Shown: piece after piece, positions 1 through 6,261 of the stretch
Position numbering within the stretch: position 1 is the first letter of the stretch
Layout: each line of letters starts with the position of its first letter
Assembly (NCBI GenBank): GCA_030682505.1
Contig: JAUXOH010000149.1
Location: 1 to 10,972, forward strand
Direction of reading: 5' to 3'
DNA length: 10,972 bases
Source of the DNA: Candidatus Didemnitutus sp.
GTDB lineage: Bacteria; Verrucomicrobiota; Verrucomicrobiia; Opitutales; Opitutaceae
Notes under the pieces: generated by a model
What the model was told of the DNA's origin: nothing
What the model saw: only the letters and a program-made list of their open reading frames with translations
The model's database searches: none
Program-made: the position numbers and the translations under genes

Positions 1-50
1 GGCACGGGGCAAACCATACTGCACCATCCTCCGTCTGCAAGCGTGCGCAA

Positions 51-79
51 CTTACAATCGGGGGGGATAATTCGATAAT
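51..79 (+). promoter_or_regulatory. Candidate sigma-70 promoter for the epimerase gene
   Basis: A CTTACA box at 51-56 (4 of 6 match to TTGACA) is followed after exactly 17 bp by GATAAT at 74-79 (5 of 6 match to TATAAT). The surroundings are AT-rich compared with the neighbouring DNA. Transcription would start near position 86, about 60 nt before the ATG at 148. This is a match by eye only; no experimental or motif-score support is available. Confidence 0.35.
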
Positions 80-147
80 CATAAACTTGTTCGGCGGGAA
101 ACCGACTTTGGATTGGTATGCGGCCGGATTTCGCTTAATCAAACCGT

Positions 148-1068
148 ATGGAACGCATCCCGTATCTTGGGCAGACAATCCTGCGCTGGCAGGTCGGCAC
201 CTCGTGTTTCTTGGCCCTGCCGGAAAAAGGCGCACGCCTGATGAACTGGAATGCCACCCTCGGAGATGGCTCGGTGCGCGACCTGATCCATTGGCCCGAA
301 ATCACGTCGCTCGACGATTTCGCCAAAATTCGGGGCGGCAACCCCATCCTCTTCCCGTTTGCGGGCCGCTCCTACGACAAGGGAGAGGAAGGCTTCTGGC
401 GCGCCGCCGATGGTGCGCGACGGCCCATGCCGATGCACGGCTATGCCCGGCAGGGTGATTTTCGGATCACGCGCCTCGACGAAGGCGGCTTCTCCGCACT
501 CTTCGTGCCCGATGCCGCCGCCAAGGCCGCCTACCCGTTTGATTACGAATTCATCGTGAGTTACCGCTTCGAGCCGAACGGCCTCTACGTGGAACTTGAG
601 CTGACCAATCACGGCACGACCCCAATTCCGTGGTCAGCCGGCCACCATTTCTACTTCACGATGCCGTGGACGAGTGGATTGGCCCGCAAAGATTACCTCA
701 TTGAGGTGCCCGCCACCCGCACCCTACGCCGCAATGAATCTGGACAGCTCGTCGCCGGTCCGAACCCGCAGTCGCGTGAGCCGCTCGATAATCCGGCCCT
801 CCTTGACACCATCTTCACCGGGGTGCGCGGTCACCAGTTTCAAGTGGTCGAACGCGCCAGCGGCGCCCGCCTGCGCTTCCGCACCGGATTCTCCAATACC
901 ACCTCCCAGGACGCGGCGGTCGTGACGTGGACCCAGGACGAGAAGTCCCCATTTTACTGCATCGAGCCCTGGATGGGGCCACCCAACAGTCCGGAAACGA
1001 AACTCGGTCTCCATCATGTCGGCGGCGGCCAGACCCAAAAATTCCTCGTCGAGATTCGCCACGGCTGA
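148..1068 (+). CDS. Aldose 1-epimerase (mutarotase) family protein
   Basis: This 306-aa protein of the galactose mutarotase-like superfamily is expected to interconvert alpha and beta anomers of a sugar or phosphosugar in the cytoplasm; no signal peptide is seen. Family landmarks appear in order: the NPILFPFAGR segment (residues 65-74), the HG pair with His97, the SAGHHFYF strand with His166/His167 (163-170), and CIEPWMGPPN with Glu273 (271-280). The two His and the Glu correspond in kind to the catalytic acid and base of GalM-type enzymes. Length is normal for the YeaD/YihR-like branch. The start is the first ATG after an in-frame TAA at 136-138; no clear SD precedes it. The gene lies 54 bp upstream of tatA and may be cotranscribed with it. 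The sugar substrate cannot be read from the sequence. Confidence 0.88.
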   Translation: MERIPYLGQTILRWQVGTSCFLALPEKGARLMNWNATLGDGSVRDLIHWPEITSLDDFAKIRGGNPILFPFAGRSYDKGEEGFWRAADGARRPMPMHGYARQGDFRITRLDEGGFSALFVPDAAAKAAYPFDYEFIVSYRFEPNGLYVELELTNHGTTPIPWSAGHHFYFTMPWTSGLARKDYLIEVPATRTLRRNESGQLVAGPNPQSREPLDNPALLDTIFTGVRGHQFQVVERASGARLRFRTGFSNTTSQDAAVVTWTQDEKSPFYCIEPWMGPPNSPETKLGLHHVGGGQTQKFLVEIRHG

Positions 1069-1122
1069 GGGGAGCTGATTTTTCGCCGTTACATTTTCAC
1101 CCCGCCAGCGTCTAATCCGTCC

Positions 1123-1464
1123 ATGATTCTCCCTGTCGCATTCATCGAAGGACTCGGTGGCCCCGAGTTGATGATGGTGCTTTTCATCGTGCTGTTGCTC
1201 TTCGGCGCCAATCGTCTGCCGGAATTGGCCCGTGGCTTGGGCAAGTCGGTGCGGGAGTTCAAGAAAGCGACCAGCGGCGTCGAGGAGGAGTTCCGCAATG
1301 CGATGGAAGAAAAACCCGAGCCCTCCGAGGAGGCCAAACGCTTCGCCCCGCGGCCGGTCGGCACCCAGGCCCAAACGGAAAGCCCGCCGCCGAGAAAATT
1401 CCCCCCCTACCCGCCCGGGTCTCCGCCACCGGCCGCCGAGCCGCCCAGCGAACCGCAGGCGTAG
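1123..1464 (+). CDS. tatA: Sec-independent (twin-arginine) translocase subunit TatA/TatB type
   Basis: This 113-aa membrane protein of the TatA/B/E family builds the pore or receptor that exports folded proteins across the inner membrane. A short N-terminal hydrophobic helix (about residues 13-28) runs into the hallmark FG hinge (Phe27-Gly28). An amphipathic helix follows with LPELARGLGKSVREFKKA (residues 32-49), then a charged segment. The last 25 or so residues are unusually proline-rich (PPPRKFPPYPPGSPPP). No tatC is visible nearby, so this is either a scattered tat gene or one whose partner lies elsewhere. The sequence LPELARGLGKS favours TatA over TatB, but the two cannot be firmly separated here. 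No SD is evident before the ATG. Confidence 0.9.
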   Translation: MILPVAFIEGLGGPELMMVLFIVLLLFGANRLPELARGLGKSVREFKKATSGVEEEFRNAMEEKPEPSEEAKRFAPRPVGTQAQTESPPPRKFPPYPPGSPPPAAEPPSEPQA

Positions 1465-1494
1465 CGACCGGCTGCGAGGCGTCGGAACCCGGCG

Positions 1495-2823
1495 TTACTC
1501 AAAAACCGAGCCGCGCTTGAAGCGCCAGAGACTCACGCTGATCAAGATCCCGGCGATCCCGAACAAGATGCCCACGGTGGGAAGGAGCTCGAGCAAGGTG
1601 CAGTCATTCCACAAGACCTGCATGAACCCCTCCATCGACCAGTAGACGACAGTCAACTTGCTGATCTGCTGGATGAATTCCGGCATGAACGACGGCGGGA
1701 ACCACGCGCCACCGACTGCACTCATCGTCAGGATGAGTAGTGTCGCCAGTCCTTGTGCCGCCGCTGGCGTGCGGGTAATCGCCGCCAGCAACATCCCGAA
1801 GCCCGTGCAGGCCACCGCCGCTGCAAAGCAGATCACCAGCAAATTCCCGAAATTCGACGTCACATCGATGCCAAACATCAGGCGTCCGGAAAAAAACAGC
1901 GCCACCAACTGCACGAGTCCGAGCAAGGTGCCCCAGATGTATTTGCTCCACAAAATGTGCGAGCGGCGCACCGGCGAAGCGAGCAGTCGCAAAAAGAGGC
2001 CCGCCTTTTTTTCGTCGAAGAGCGAAGTCGCCGAGCCACTCAGCGCGAAGAGCAAAAACATCATCGCCCAGCCGCCCACCGCCCGAGTGGCGCCGGTGTT
2101 CTTGACCTGAGTTCCCGCCAGCTGCTCTTGCTCGATCTTCACCAGCTGCTCCAGAAAATTGGTCGACCCACCGGTCGATCCGCTGCCGGAGATCACTTCG
2201 CCCAACGCACCGCGACTCATGGACTCGCGCACCTTGGCTTCATTCAAACCAAAGGCGCGACTGACGGTGCCGGCCATTTCACCGTAGAATCTGTCGGTTT
2301 CGGCCTGCCCGATCGCCGCGGCCGCTTGTTTCTCCAACGAGCGCATCAGCAGCGCCGGCGCCTCGGTGTAAATCGTTTTTTGGAGCAGTCCCATCACCAC
2401 CTGCGATTCGATGTCGTTGCGCGGATTGAACAGAAGCTTCAGCCGCACGCCAAACTTCTCGTCGCTCAGGGCGTCGCTCGGCAGGATCAGTGCGAAGCGG
2501 TAGCGATTCGCCTGAAAGCCCTCGCGCACCTCGGCTTCACTCAACGCGTGTGCCTTCCCTGCTTCATCGGTCGCCGACTCAACAACGCGAAACGCCGTCT
2601 CCTGGCGCAGCGCCGCCACCAACTTTCCGATTTCGGGAGCCGCGCTTTCATTCACCACCGCCAAAGGAATCCCGGAGGGCCCCGAACTCGTGCGCGTGAC
2701 GCCAAAGACTTGGCCGAAAATATAGATCAGCACCACGGGGACGAGAAACGTCAGCGAAACCGCAACACGGTCCTTGGAAAAATTCAGGAAATCCTTCCGG
2801 AGCAAAGTGAGAATGAGGTGCAT
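1495..2823 (-). CDS. ABC-2 type transporter permease
   Basis: This 442-aa membrane subunit of an ABC exporter fits the ABC2_membrane_3 (YhhJ/NatB/CcmA-partner) layout. A first membrane helix (about 21-43) is followed by a large extracytoplasmic domain (about 45-247) and a cluster of five helices (about 248-266, 296-315, 327-350, 357-374, 414-432). The LASPVRRSHILWSKY segment (281-295) is the typical cytoplasmic coupling region of these permeases. The external domain is hydrophilic, with a Gly/Ser-rich stretch (212-221). The start ATG lies 6 bp after the stop of the ATPase gene, so the two are clearly one operon. The exported substrate is unknown; relatives export drugs, sodium or lipids. Confidence 0.88.
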   Translation of the reverse strand: MHLILTLLRKDFLNFSKDRVAVSLTFLVPVVLIYIFGQVFGVTRTSSGPSGIPLAVVNESAAPEIGKLVAALRQETAFRVVESATDEAGKAHALSEAEVREGFQANRYRFALILPSDALSDEKFGVRLKLLFNPRNDIESQVVMGLLQKTIYTEAPALLMRSLEKQAAAAIGQAETDRFYGEMAGTVSRAFGLNEAKVRESMSRGALGEVISGSGSTGGSTNFLEQLVKIEQEQLAGTQVKNTGATRAVGGWAMMFLLFALSGSATSLFDEKKAGLFLRLLASPVRRSHILWSKYIWGTLLGLVQLVALFFSGRLMFGIDVTSNFGNLLVICFAAAVACTGFGMLLAAITRTPAAAQGLATLLILTMSAVGGAWFPPSFMPEFIQQISKLTVVYWSMEGFMQVLWNDCTLLELLPTVGILFGIAGILISVSLWRFKRGSVFE

Positions 2824-2829
2824 GGGAGT

Positions 2830-3747
2830 TTATTCGCGCAGGGTCTTGCCGGTGAGGTGCAGAAAAAGGTCTTCCAGCGTCGGGCGCTTCAATTGCAGCG
2901 CCCGGTCGGACAAGCCCGCCACCTGCGCCGAGGCGAAGAATTCGGCCAGCCGCACGCCGGCCTTGAGATGCAACTCGTATTGTTCGGAGACCTGGTGCAG
3001 CTCGCCAAAGGGAGCCAGTTGCTCCAGCGCGGCGACCGGGATGCCTGCTCGCGGAAGGGTCACCACTTCTGCGGAGGGCAACTGCGCGAGCAACTCGTCC
3101 AGCGAACCGAGACCAAGGATCTTCCCATGATCGATAATCCCGATGCGCGAACACAACCGCGTCGCTTCCTCCATGTAGTGCGTCGAGTAGATGATCGTGA
3201 GGCCGTCGCGGTTGAGTTGCTGCAGCAGATCGAAGATCGCGTTGCGCGATTGCGGGTCGATGCCGACCGTCGGCTCATCGCACAGCAAGAGTTGCGGTGA
3301 GTGCAGCAGGCTCGCGGCAAGATTGAGCCGGCGCTGCATCCCCCCGGAGAACGTCTTCACGGCCTGGCGCCGCCGGTCGGTGAGTTGCACGGCCGCCAAA
3401 CAGGCCGCGGTCCTTTGCTTGAGTTTCGCCCCGCTCAAGCCGTAGAGCCGGCCGAAAATGCTCAGGTTCTCCTCCGCATTGAGGTCTTCATAGAGCGCCA
3501 AGGTCTGCGGCACATAGCCGATCTTGGCCGCGATCCCGGCGGAGTCCTCCCCGAGCGCGACCCCATCGAGCACAATGCGGCCGGCTTCCGCAGCGCCCAA
3601 GCCGGTGACTAGGGACATCAAAGTGCTCTTGCCCGCGCCGTTGGGGCCGAGGAGGCCGAAAAATTCCCCGCGCCCAATCTGCAGCGAAACATCATCGAGC
3701 GCGGTGAGTGCGCTGTAGCGCTTGGTGAGATGGTCGAGTTCAAGCAT
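2830..3747 (-). CDS. ABC transporter ATP-binding protein (ABC-2 exporter)
   Basis: This 305-aa nucleotide-binding subunit powers the adjacent permease. Visible motifs are Walker A GPNGAGKST (34-42), Q-loop Gln81 in GYVPQ, signature FSGGMQRR (133-140), Walker B LLLCDEPT (153-160) followed by the D-loop region, and switch His190 in YSTHYMEEA. The C-terminal 75 or so residues end in PTLEDLFLHLTG, typical of ATPases paired with ABC-2 permeases. The frame stays open to an ATG at 3870, but the family-like start MLELDHLTKRY begins at 3747 and the preceding 41 residues look non-coding, so 3747 was chosen. No strong SD is present. It is the first gene of the operon. Confidence 0.92.
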   Translation of the reverse strand: MLELDHLTKRYSALTALDDVSLQIGRGEFFGLLGPNGAGKSTLMSLVTGLGAAEAGRIVLDGVALGEDSAGIAAKIGYVPQTLALYEDLNAEENLSIFGRLYGLSGAKLKQRTAACLAAVQLTDRRRQAVKTFSGGMQRRLNLAASLLHSPQLLLCDEPTVGIDPQSRNAIFDLLQQLNRDGLTIIYSTHYMEEATRLCSRIGIIDHGKILGLGSLDELLAQLPSAEVVTLPRAGIPVAALEQLAPFGELHQVSEQYELHLKAGVRLAEFFASAQVAGLSDRALQLKRPTLEDLFLHLTGKTLRE

Positions 3748-4018
3748 GGTGGATTGCGGTTCGATGCCGGCAGTGCGGCAGAAACCTGCCTGCTGCACGA
3801 CCCTCCAAATCCAGCCGATGGTCATGGTCATGCATGACTTTCGGGCCGTCCCATCTGCGGGAATCGGCAATGCCGCACCCGCGACAGCCTCAGGGGTTTC
3901 GGGCCTCGGCTACGAAAGGGGCCAAACCGAATCTTCACTCGAGAAACCGGTCAAAAACGTCGATCTCTGCAACTTGGCACAAGCGATGCGTGTATTGAAA
4001 ACAACCAAGGATAACATC
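3748..4018. other. Divergent intergenic region between ABC operon and small exported protein
   Basis: This 271-bp spacer must contain promoters for both flanking genes. No convincing -35/-10 pair was found by eye. The clearest signal is the GTCATG-based palindrome at 3821-3838. Both strands are open across much of the spacer, but the deduced residues do not resemble conserved protein. Confidence 0.6.
3821..3838. promoter_or_regulatory. Palindrome GTCATGCATGAC with an extra GTCATG half-site
   Basis: Positions 3827-3838 form a perfect 12-bp palindrome, preceded directly by another copy of its half-site (3821-3826). It lies 74-91 bp upstream of the ABC ATPase start and about 180 bp upstream of the small exported protein. 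The geometry suits a dimeric regulator, but no regulator is known for it. Confidence 0.35.
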
Positions 4019-4333
4019 ATGAAGAAAACCATTTTCATTCTCTCCCTCGCGAGTTTCGCGCTCGCCGTCACCTCAGCCAACGCCGCGGTGCAGAATCAAT
4101 CCCACCAGACCCTTCGTCTGCCGACCTACACCGTCGAGGTTGCACGCTACACCGAAGCGGAAAAGAGCATCAATACCAGCCTCAATGAACTGCGCGCCAC
4201 CGCATCCGATCACCCCGCGCTGCAAGTCCGCGCCGCTCTGCCTTCGCTCGGCCCGACCCCTGCGCCCGCTCAATCGGAGTCGCATCGCAGCGTTGCCGGT
4301 CAGAGCGAGACGACTTCGAAGGCCCGCTCGTAA
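4019..4333 (+). CDS. Small predicted exported protein, function unknown
   Basis: This 104-aa protein has a clean Sec-type signal peptide: MKK, a hydrophobic core (about residues 4-19), and a likely cleavage after SANA (residue 22). The mature part of about 80 residues is polar. It contains LRLPTYTVEVARYTEAEKS (about 32-50), a short helical-looking segment, and a Pro/Ser/Gln-rich tail. The start is fixed by the only good SD in this area, AAGGA at 4007-4011, 7 nt before the ATG. An open frame reaching upstream to 3722 is rejected because it would put the signal peptide inside the protein. The gene ends 17 bp before a strong terminator, so it is probably monocistronic. No family was recognised. 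There are no cysteines, so neither a lipoprotein nor disulfides is expected. Confidence 0.75.
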   Translation: MKKTIFILSLASFALAVTSANAAVQNQSHQTLRLPTYTVEVARYTEAEKSINTSLNELRATASDHPALQVRAALPSLGPTPAPAQSESHRSVAGQSETTSKARS

Positions 4334-4350
4334 CCATTGTGTGTGTGTCC

Positions 4351-4381
4351 AACCCGCCCCATGGGGGGCGGGTTTTCTTTT
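4351..4381 (+). terminator. Rho-independent terminator of the small exported protein gene
   Basis: A perfect 10-bp stem AACCCGCCCC (4351-4360) / GGGGCGGGTT (4365-4374) closes an ATGG loop and is followed by a T-rich run TTTTCTTTT (4373-4381). It starts 17 bp after the TAA at 4331-4333. Confidence 0.92.
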
Positions 4382-4402
4382 GCCCGCTCCCGCGAAAACG
4401 CG

Positions 4403-4696
4403 TTGATTCGTTGGGTGGACGACTCCGCTGATTCCGAACCGGTGCGCATCCCGATTTCGGGCGAACTCGATCTGCATACGTTTCGCCCTGCCGAGATTGA
4501 ACCGTTGCTCGACGACTATTTTGCCGAATGCTTCCGCCTTGGTCTGCGCGAGGTGCGCGTGATTCACGGCAAGGGCATCGGTACCTTGCGCCAGACCGTG
4601 CACGCCTGTCTCCGTCGTTCTCGACGGGTTGCGTCGTTCCGCCTCGGGGACGAGCGCACCGGCAGCTGGGGAGCCACGCTCGTCACGCTGCGCTAG
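4403..4696 (+). CDS. Stand-alone Smr-domain protein
   Basis: This protein of about 97 aa consists almost entirely of a Smr domain, the small MutS-related fold seen at the C terminus of MutS2 and in free-standing proteins such as YdaL. Such domains bind or nick structured nucleic acid. Landmarks (numbered from the chosen start) are LDLH (22-25), HGKG with GTLR (55-63), and the terminal GSWGATLVTL (87-96), where many members have GGxGAT. Here DLHT replaces the commoner DLHG. The frame is open from 4337, but that would run translation through the upstream terminator hairpin. I therefore place the start downstream at TTG 4403; GTG 4415 and GTG 4442 are equally possible. It converges on the next gene with overlapping stop codons. 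Nuclease activity is not assured. Confidence 0.78.
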   Translation: MIRWVDDSADSEPVRIPISGELDLHTFRPAEIEPLLDDYFAECFRLGLREVRVIHGKGIGTLRQTVHACLRRSRRVASFRLGDERTGSWGATLVTLR

Positions 4697-4992
4697 TCGC
4701 GCGGCGCTCCCTCCGGCCGCTTGGGCTTCGGGAGGGGGCCCCACAGGCGCAGGATCAAATCGGCGAGGTTCTGCAAACTCACGCGTCGCGGATCGTCGGC
4801 CACCAACGTCCGCAGAGCCGGCACATGCTCACTCCGCTCAACCAAATACGCCCACAGCTCCCGTTCGAGCTCACGAGCCGGTTCACGCGCCGCCTTCACC
4901 GCTTCCATGACCTTCATCTGCCAATGACGACGCTCATCCGGCTGGACCTCCAAATAGCTAAAGATGCATTGTTCGTAGCGATTTAGGCTCAT
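4693..4992 (-). CDS. Hypothetical protein, 99 aa
   Basis: I do not recognise this protein. It is soluble-looking and helical, rich in Arg, Glu and Leu. An N-terminal segment contains NRYEQCIFSYLE (4-15), a charged middle follows (about 30-60), and it ends with ADLILRLWGPLP and a basic tail. It has no signal peptide, membrane helix or obvious DNA-binding motif. Its TAG stop shares the CTAG palindrome with the stop of the convergent Smr gene (4-bp overlap). It is divergent from the coiled-coil gene at 5093 across a 100-bp spacer. It reads as a real gene because it fills the space exactly, has an amino-acid composition typical of protein, and leaves a sensible promoter gap. No SD is seen. Confidence 0.65.
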   Translation of the reverse strand: MSLNRYEQCIFSYLEVQPDERRHWQMKVMEAVKAAREPARELERELWAYLVERSEHVPALRTLVADDPRRVSLQNLADLILRLWGPLPKPKRPEGAPRD

Positions 4993-5034
4993 AATAAACG
5001 GTTTTTACAAAATACGGGGGCACGGAGGGCGGAA

Positions 5035-5062
5035 TTGCTTTTGAACCTTCAGCCTGTATAAC
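5035..5062 (+). promoter_or_regulatory. Candidate promoter of the coiled-coil membrane protein gene
   Basis: TTGCTT at 5035-5040 and TATAAC at 5057-5062 are separated by 16 bp, placing the start of transcription near 5069, about 24 nt before the ATG at 5093. The 100-bp spacer is shared with the divergent gene at 4992, whose own promoter I could not pick out. Confidence 0.35.
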
Positions 5063-5092
5063 TGCCAGCACATTTCTCAACCCGACACACCT

Positions 5093-5908
5093 ATGTGGCA
5101 AAAACTCAAAGACCAACTCCCTGCGGCAATTCTTACCGCCGTGCTCATTATCGCCGCTGCTTTTTGGTTCCACCAGAAGACAGTCCAAGACCTTGCCGCC
5201 CGCCAGCAAGCTGAGATCAGCGCCCTCCGCGCCGAGACCAATGCCGAGATGAAGGCCTCGGCAGAAGAAACCCGCCGGCACATCGAGTCCGTCAATCAAC
5301 TCCTGAAAGACGCGATCTCCAAGCGCTCGGCCGATGTTTTCATGACCGACGATGAAGTCCAGAAACTCAACACCGAGCGCATGAATCAACTTGCCGACGC
5401 CATTGCGCTCAAGATTTCGCCCTATGGCTCGGTTCCCAATTCCCCGGAGGAAGCCGAACAGCTGCAAAATGAGCAGGTTGACAAGGTTTCCGCCCGCATG
5501 GCCGAGCGCATCTCCCCGATCCTCTCCGAGATGTCGCGCGACCAGAACCTGACCCGGGAGTCGATCACCAAGTACAGCCAGCGCATCTCCGACCAAATCG
5601 GCGGCGTTCTCACCAGCGAAATGGCCCGCAATCAGGAGCTCAACAACAGCCTGATGGCTTCCCAAGCGATCGCGCAGGACTCGATGAAGCTCTCCCAGGA
5701 ACTCACGGCGCTCTACCTGAGCAGCTTCAAGGACCAATCTCTCATCACCCGCCTGCTTTCGCTGCCGGCCAACGTGGTGCGCGACGCAGCCAACATGAGC
5801 ATCGTCAACAGCTCCGAGCGCAAGAAGGTCGAGGAACGTCTCGTCACCGAGATGAACGAACTGGAGAAGCGCCTTCAGGACTTGCAGGCTCAGGTTCCAC
5901 GCAACTAA
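5093..5908 (+). CDS. Membrane-anchored coiled-coil protein, function unknown
   Basis: This 271-aa protein has one N-terminal transmembrane helix (about residues 10-26, preceded by Lys-rich WQKLKDQ), which probably leaves most of the chain in the periplasm. Long helical stretches follow: a charged coiled-coil-like segment (about 30-75), a middle region rich in Gln, Ser and Met (about 85-210), a short hydrophobic or amphipathic patch (about 205-230), and a C-terminal heptad-like segment (about 242-268). There is a Pro/Gly break at 110-118. No enzyme motif was found. The overall plan recalls anchored scaffolding or chemoreceptor-like helical rods, but no HAMP or signalling domain is visible, so no function is assigned. 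It has a candidate promoter upstream and an intrinsic terminator 23 bp after its stop, so it is likely transcribed alone. Confidence 0.8.
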   Translation: MWQKLKDQLPAAILTAVLIIAAAFWFHQKTVQDLAARQQAEISALRAETNAEMKASAEETRRHIESVNQLLKDAISKRSADVFMTDDEVQKLNTERMNQLADAIALKISPYGSVPNSPEEAEQLQNEQVDKVSARMAERISPILSEMSRDQNLTRESITKYSQRISDQIGGVLTSEMARNQELNNSLMASQAIAQDSMKLSQELTALYLSSFKDQSLITRLLSLPANVVRDAANMSIVNSSERKKVEERLVTEMNELEKRLQDLQAQVPRN

Positions 5909-5930
5909 GGGCCGCGCCCCATCCTTTCCG

Positions 5931-5959
5931 AGGCCGTGCCCACCGCACGGCCTTTTTCT
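5931..5959 (+). terminator. Rho-independent terminator of the coiled-coil gene
   Basis: The stem GGCCGTGC (5932-5939) pairs perfectly with GCACGGCC (5945-5952) around a 5-nt loop, and A5931/T5953 can extend it. TTTTTCTT follows directly. It starts 23 bp after the gene's stop codon. Confidence 0.88.
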
Positions 5960-6073
5960 TGGCCATGATCAAGATCCCGGCATAGCTCGGATCGGAGCGA
6001 ACCGCTCCCGGGCGCCAGATTTTGACCTCGGAGCAACCCCGCCGTAACCCGCCAGTCTTGCGACCACCCAAGG

Positions 6074-6092
6074 AAGGAGGTGAGGCCTCCTT
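6074..6092 (+). promoter_or_regulatory. Hairpin enclosing a perfect Shine-Dalgarno-like sequence
   Basis: AAGGAGG (6074-6080) pairs with CCTCCTT (6086-6092) around a 5-nt loop. The sequence AAGGAGGTGA (6074-6083) is fully complementary to the usual 16S anti-SD. A TTG lies 12 nt downstream at 6096, opening a frame to 6344 that runs antisense into the FG-GAP gene and looks non-coding. The biological meaning is unproven. Confidence 0.3.
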
Positions 6093-6172
6093 ATCTTGCC
6101 GGTTGTGTCCGCGTTGCACCCGCCGCCAGCAGTTCAACTGGGGCAGGAGTCTGGCCGTGCAAACCTCCGGCC

Positions 6173-6205
6173 AATAAAAGAGCCTGTCGCTTTCGCGACA
6201 GGCTC
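6173..6205 (-). terminator. Rho-independent terminator of the FG-GAP/HYR gene
   Basis: Read on the minus strand, an 11-bp perfect stem GAGCCTGTCGC / GCGACAGGCTC (arms at 6195-6205 and 6180-6190) closes a GAAA tetraloop and is followed by TTTTATT (6173-6179). It lies 57 bp beyond the stop codon at 6262. Confidence 0.92.
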
Positions 6206-6215
6206 GAAGGTGTCT

Positions 6216-6258
6216 GAAAGCAGGTTGGGACTGCTTTCTTGGAGGGCCTTGCTAGGCC
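6216..6258 (-). other. Two further hairpins in the 3' untranslated region of the FG-GAP gene
   Basis: GAAAGCAG (6216-6223) pairs with CTGCTTTC (6231-6238) around 7 nt. GGCCT (6245-6249) pairs with AGGCC (6254-6258) around 4 nt. Both sit between the stop codon and the terminator, and neither has a U-run. They could stabilise the mRNA 3' end. Confidence 0.45.
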
Positions 6259-6261
6259 AGC

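Larger units (their letters stand above)
5909..6261. other. Gene-free stretch with terminators and hairpins
   Basis: These 353 bp separate two convergent genes. They hold the coiled-coil gene's terminator (5931-5959), a 6-bp hairpin GGAGCG/CGCTCC (5994-6008), an SD-containing hairpin (6074-6092), and three hairpins belonging to the 3' end of the FG-GAP gene (6173-6258). Open frames crossing it have implausible, Arg/Pro/Gly-rich composition. No tRNA fold was recognised. A small RNA between 5960 and 6170 cannot be excluded. Confidence 0.6.

Noticed and set aside
1753..3300. Long plus-strand open frame (515 codons) across the ABC genes
   Set aside because: It lies antisense to two clearly recognisable ABC transporter genes. 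Its Arg/Gln/His-rich composition is that of a GC-rich shadow frame.
3748..3870. N-terminal extension of the ABC ATPase to an ATG at 3870
   Set aside because: The 41 extra residues do not resemble ABC ATPases. The family normally begins at a segment like MLELDHLTKRY.
4073..4744. Minus-strand open frame of 223 codons across the small exported protein, terminator and Smr gene
   Set aside because: It crosses a strong terminator and two better-supported genes.
1539..5981. A 16-bp identical sequence, TGATCAAGATCCCGGC, at 1539-1554 and 5966-5981
   Set aside because: The first copy is inside the permease coding region, the second is in a spacer, and the flanks do not match. It is a mild coincidence without signs of a mobile repeat.
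5844..6137. Minus-strand open frame of 97 codons in the 5909-6261 spacer
   Set aside because: It is rich in Arg, Pro and Gly and crosses the coiled-coil gene's terminator and 3' end, with no recognised motif.
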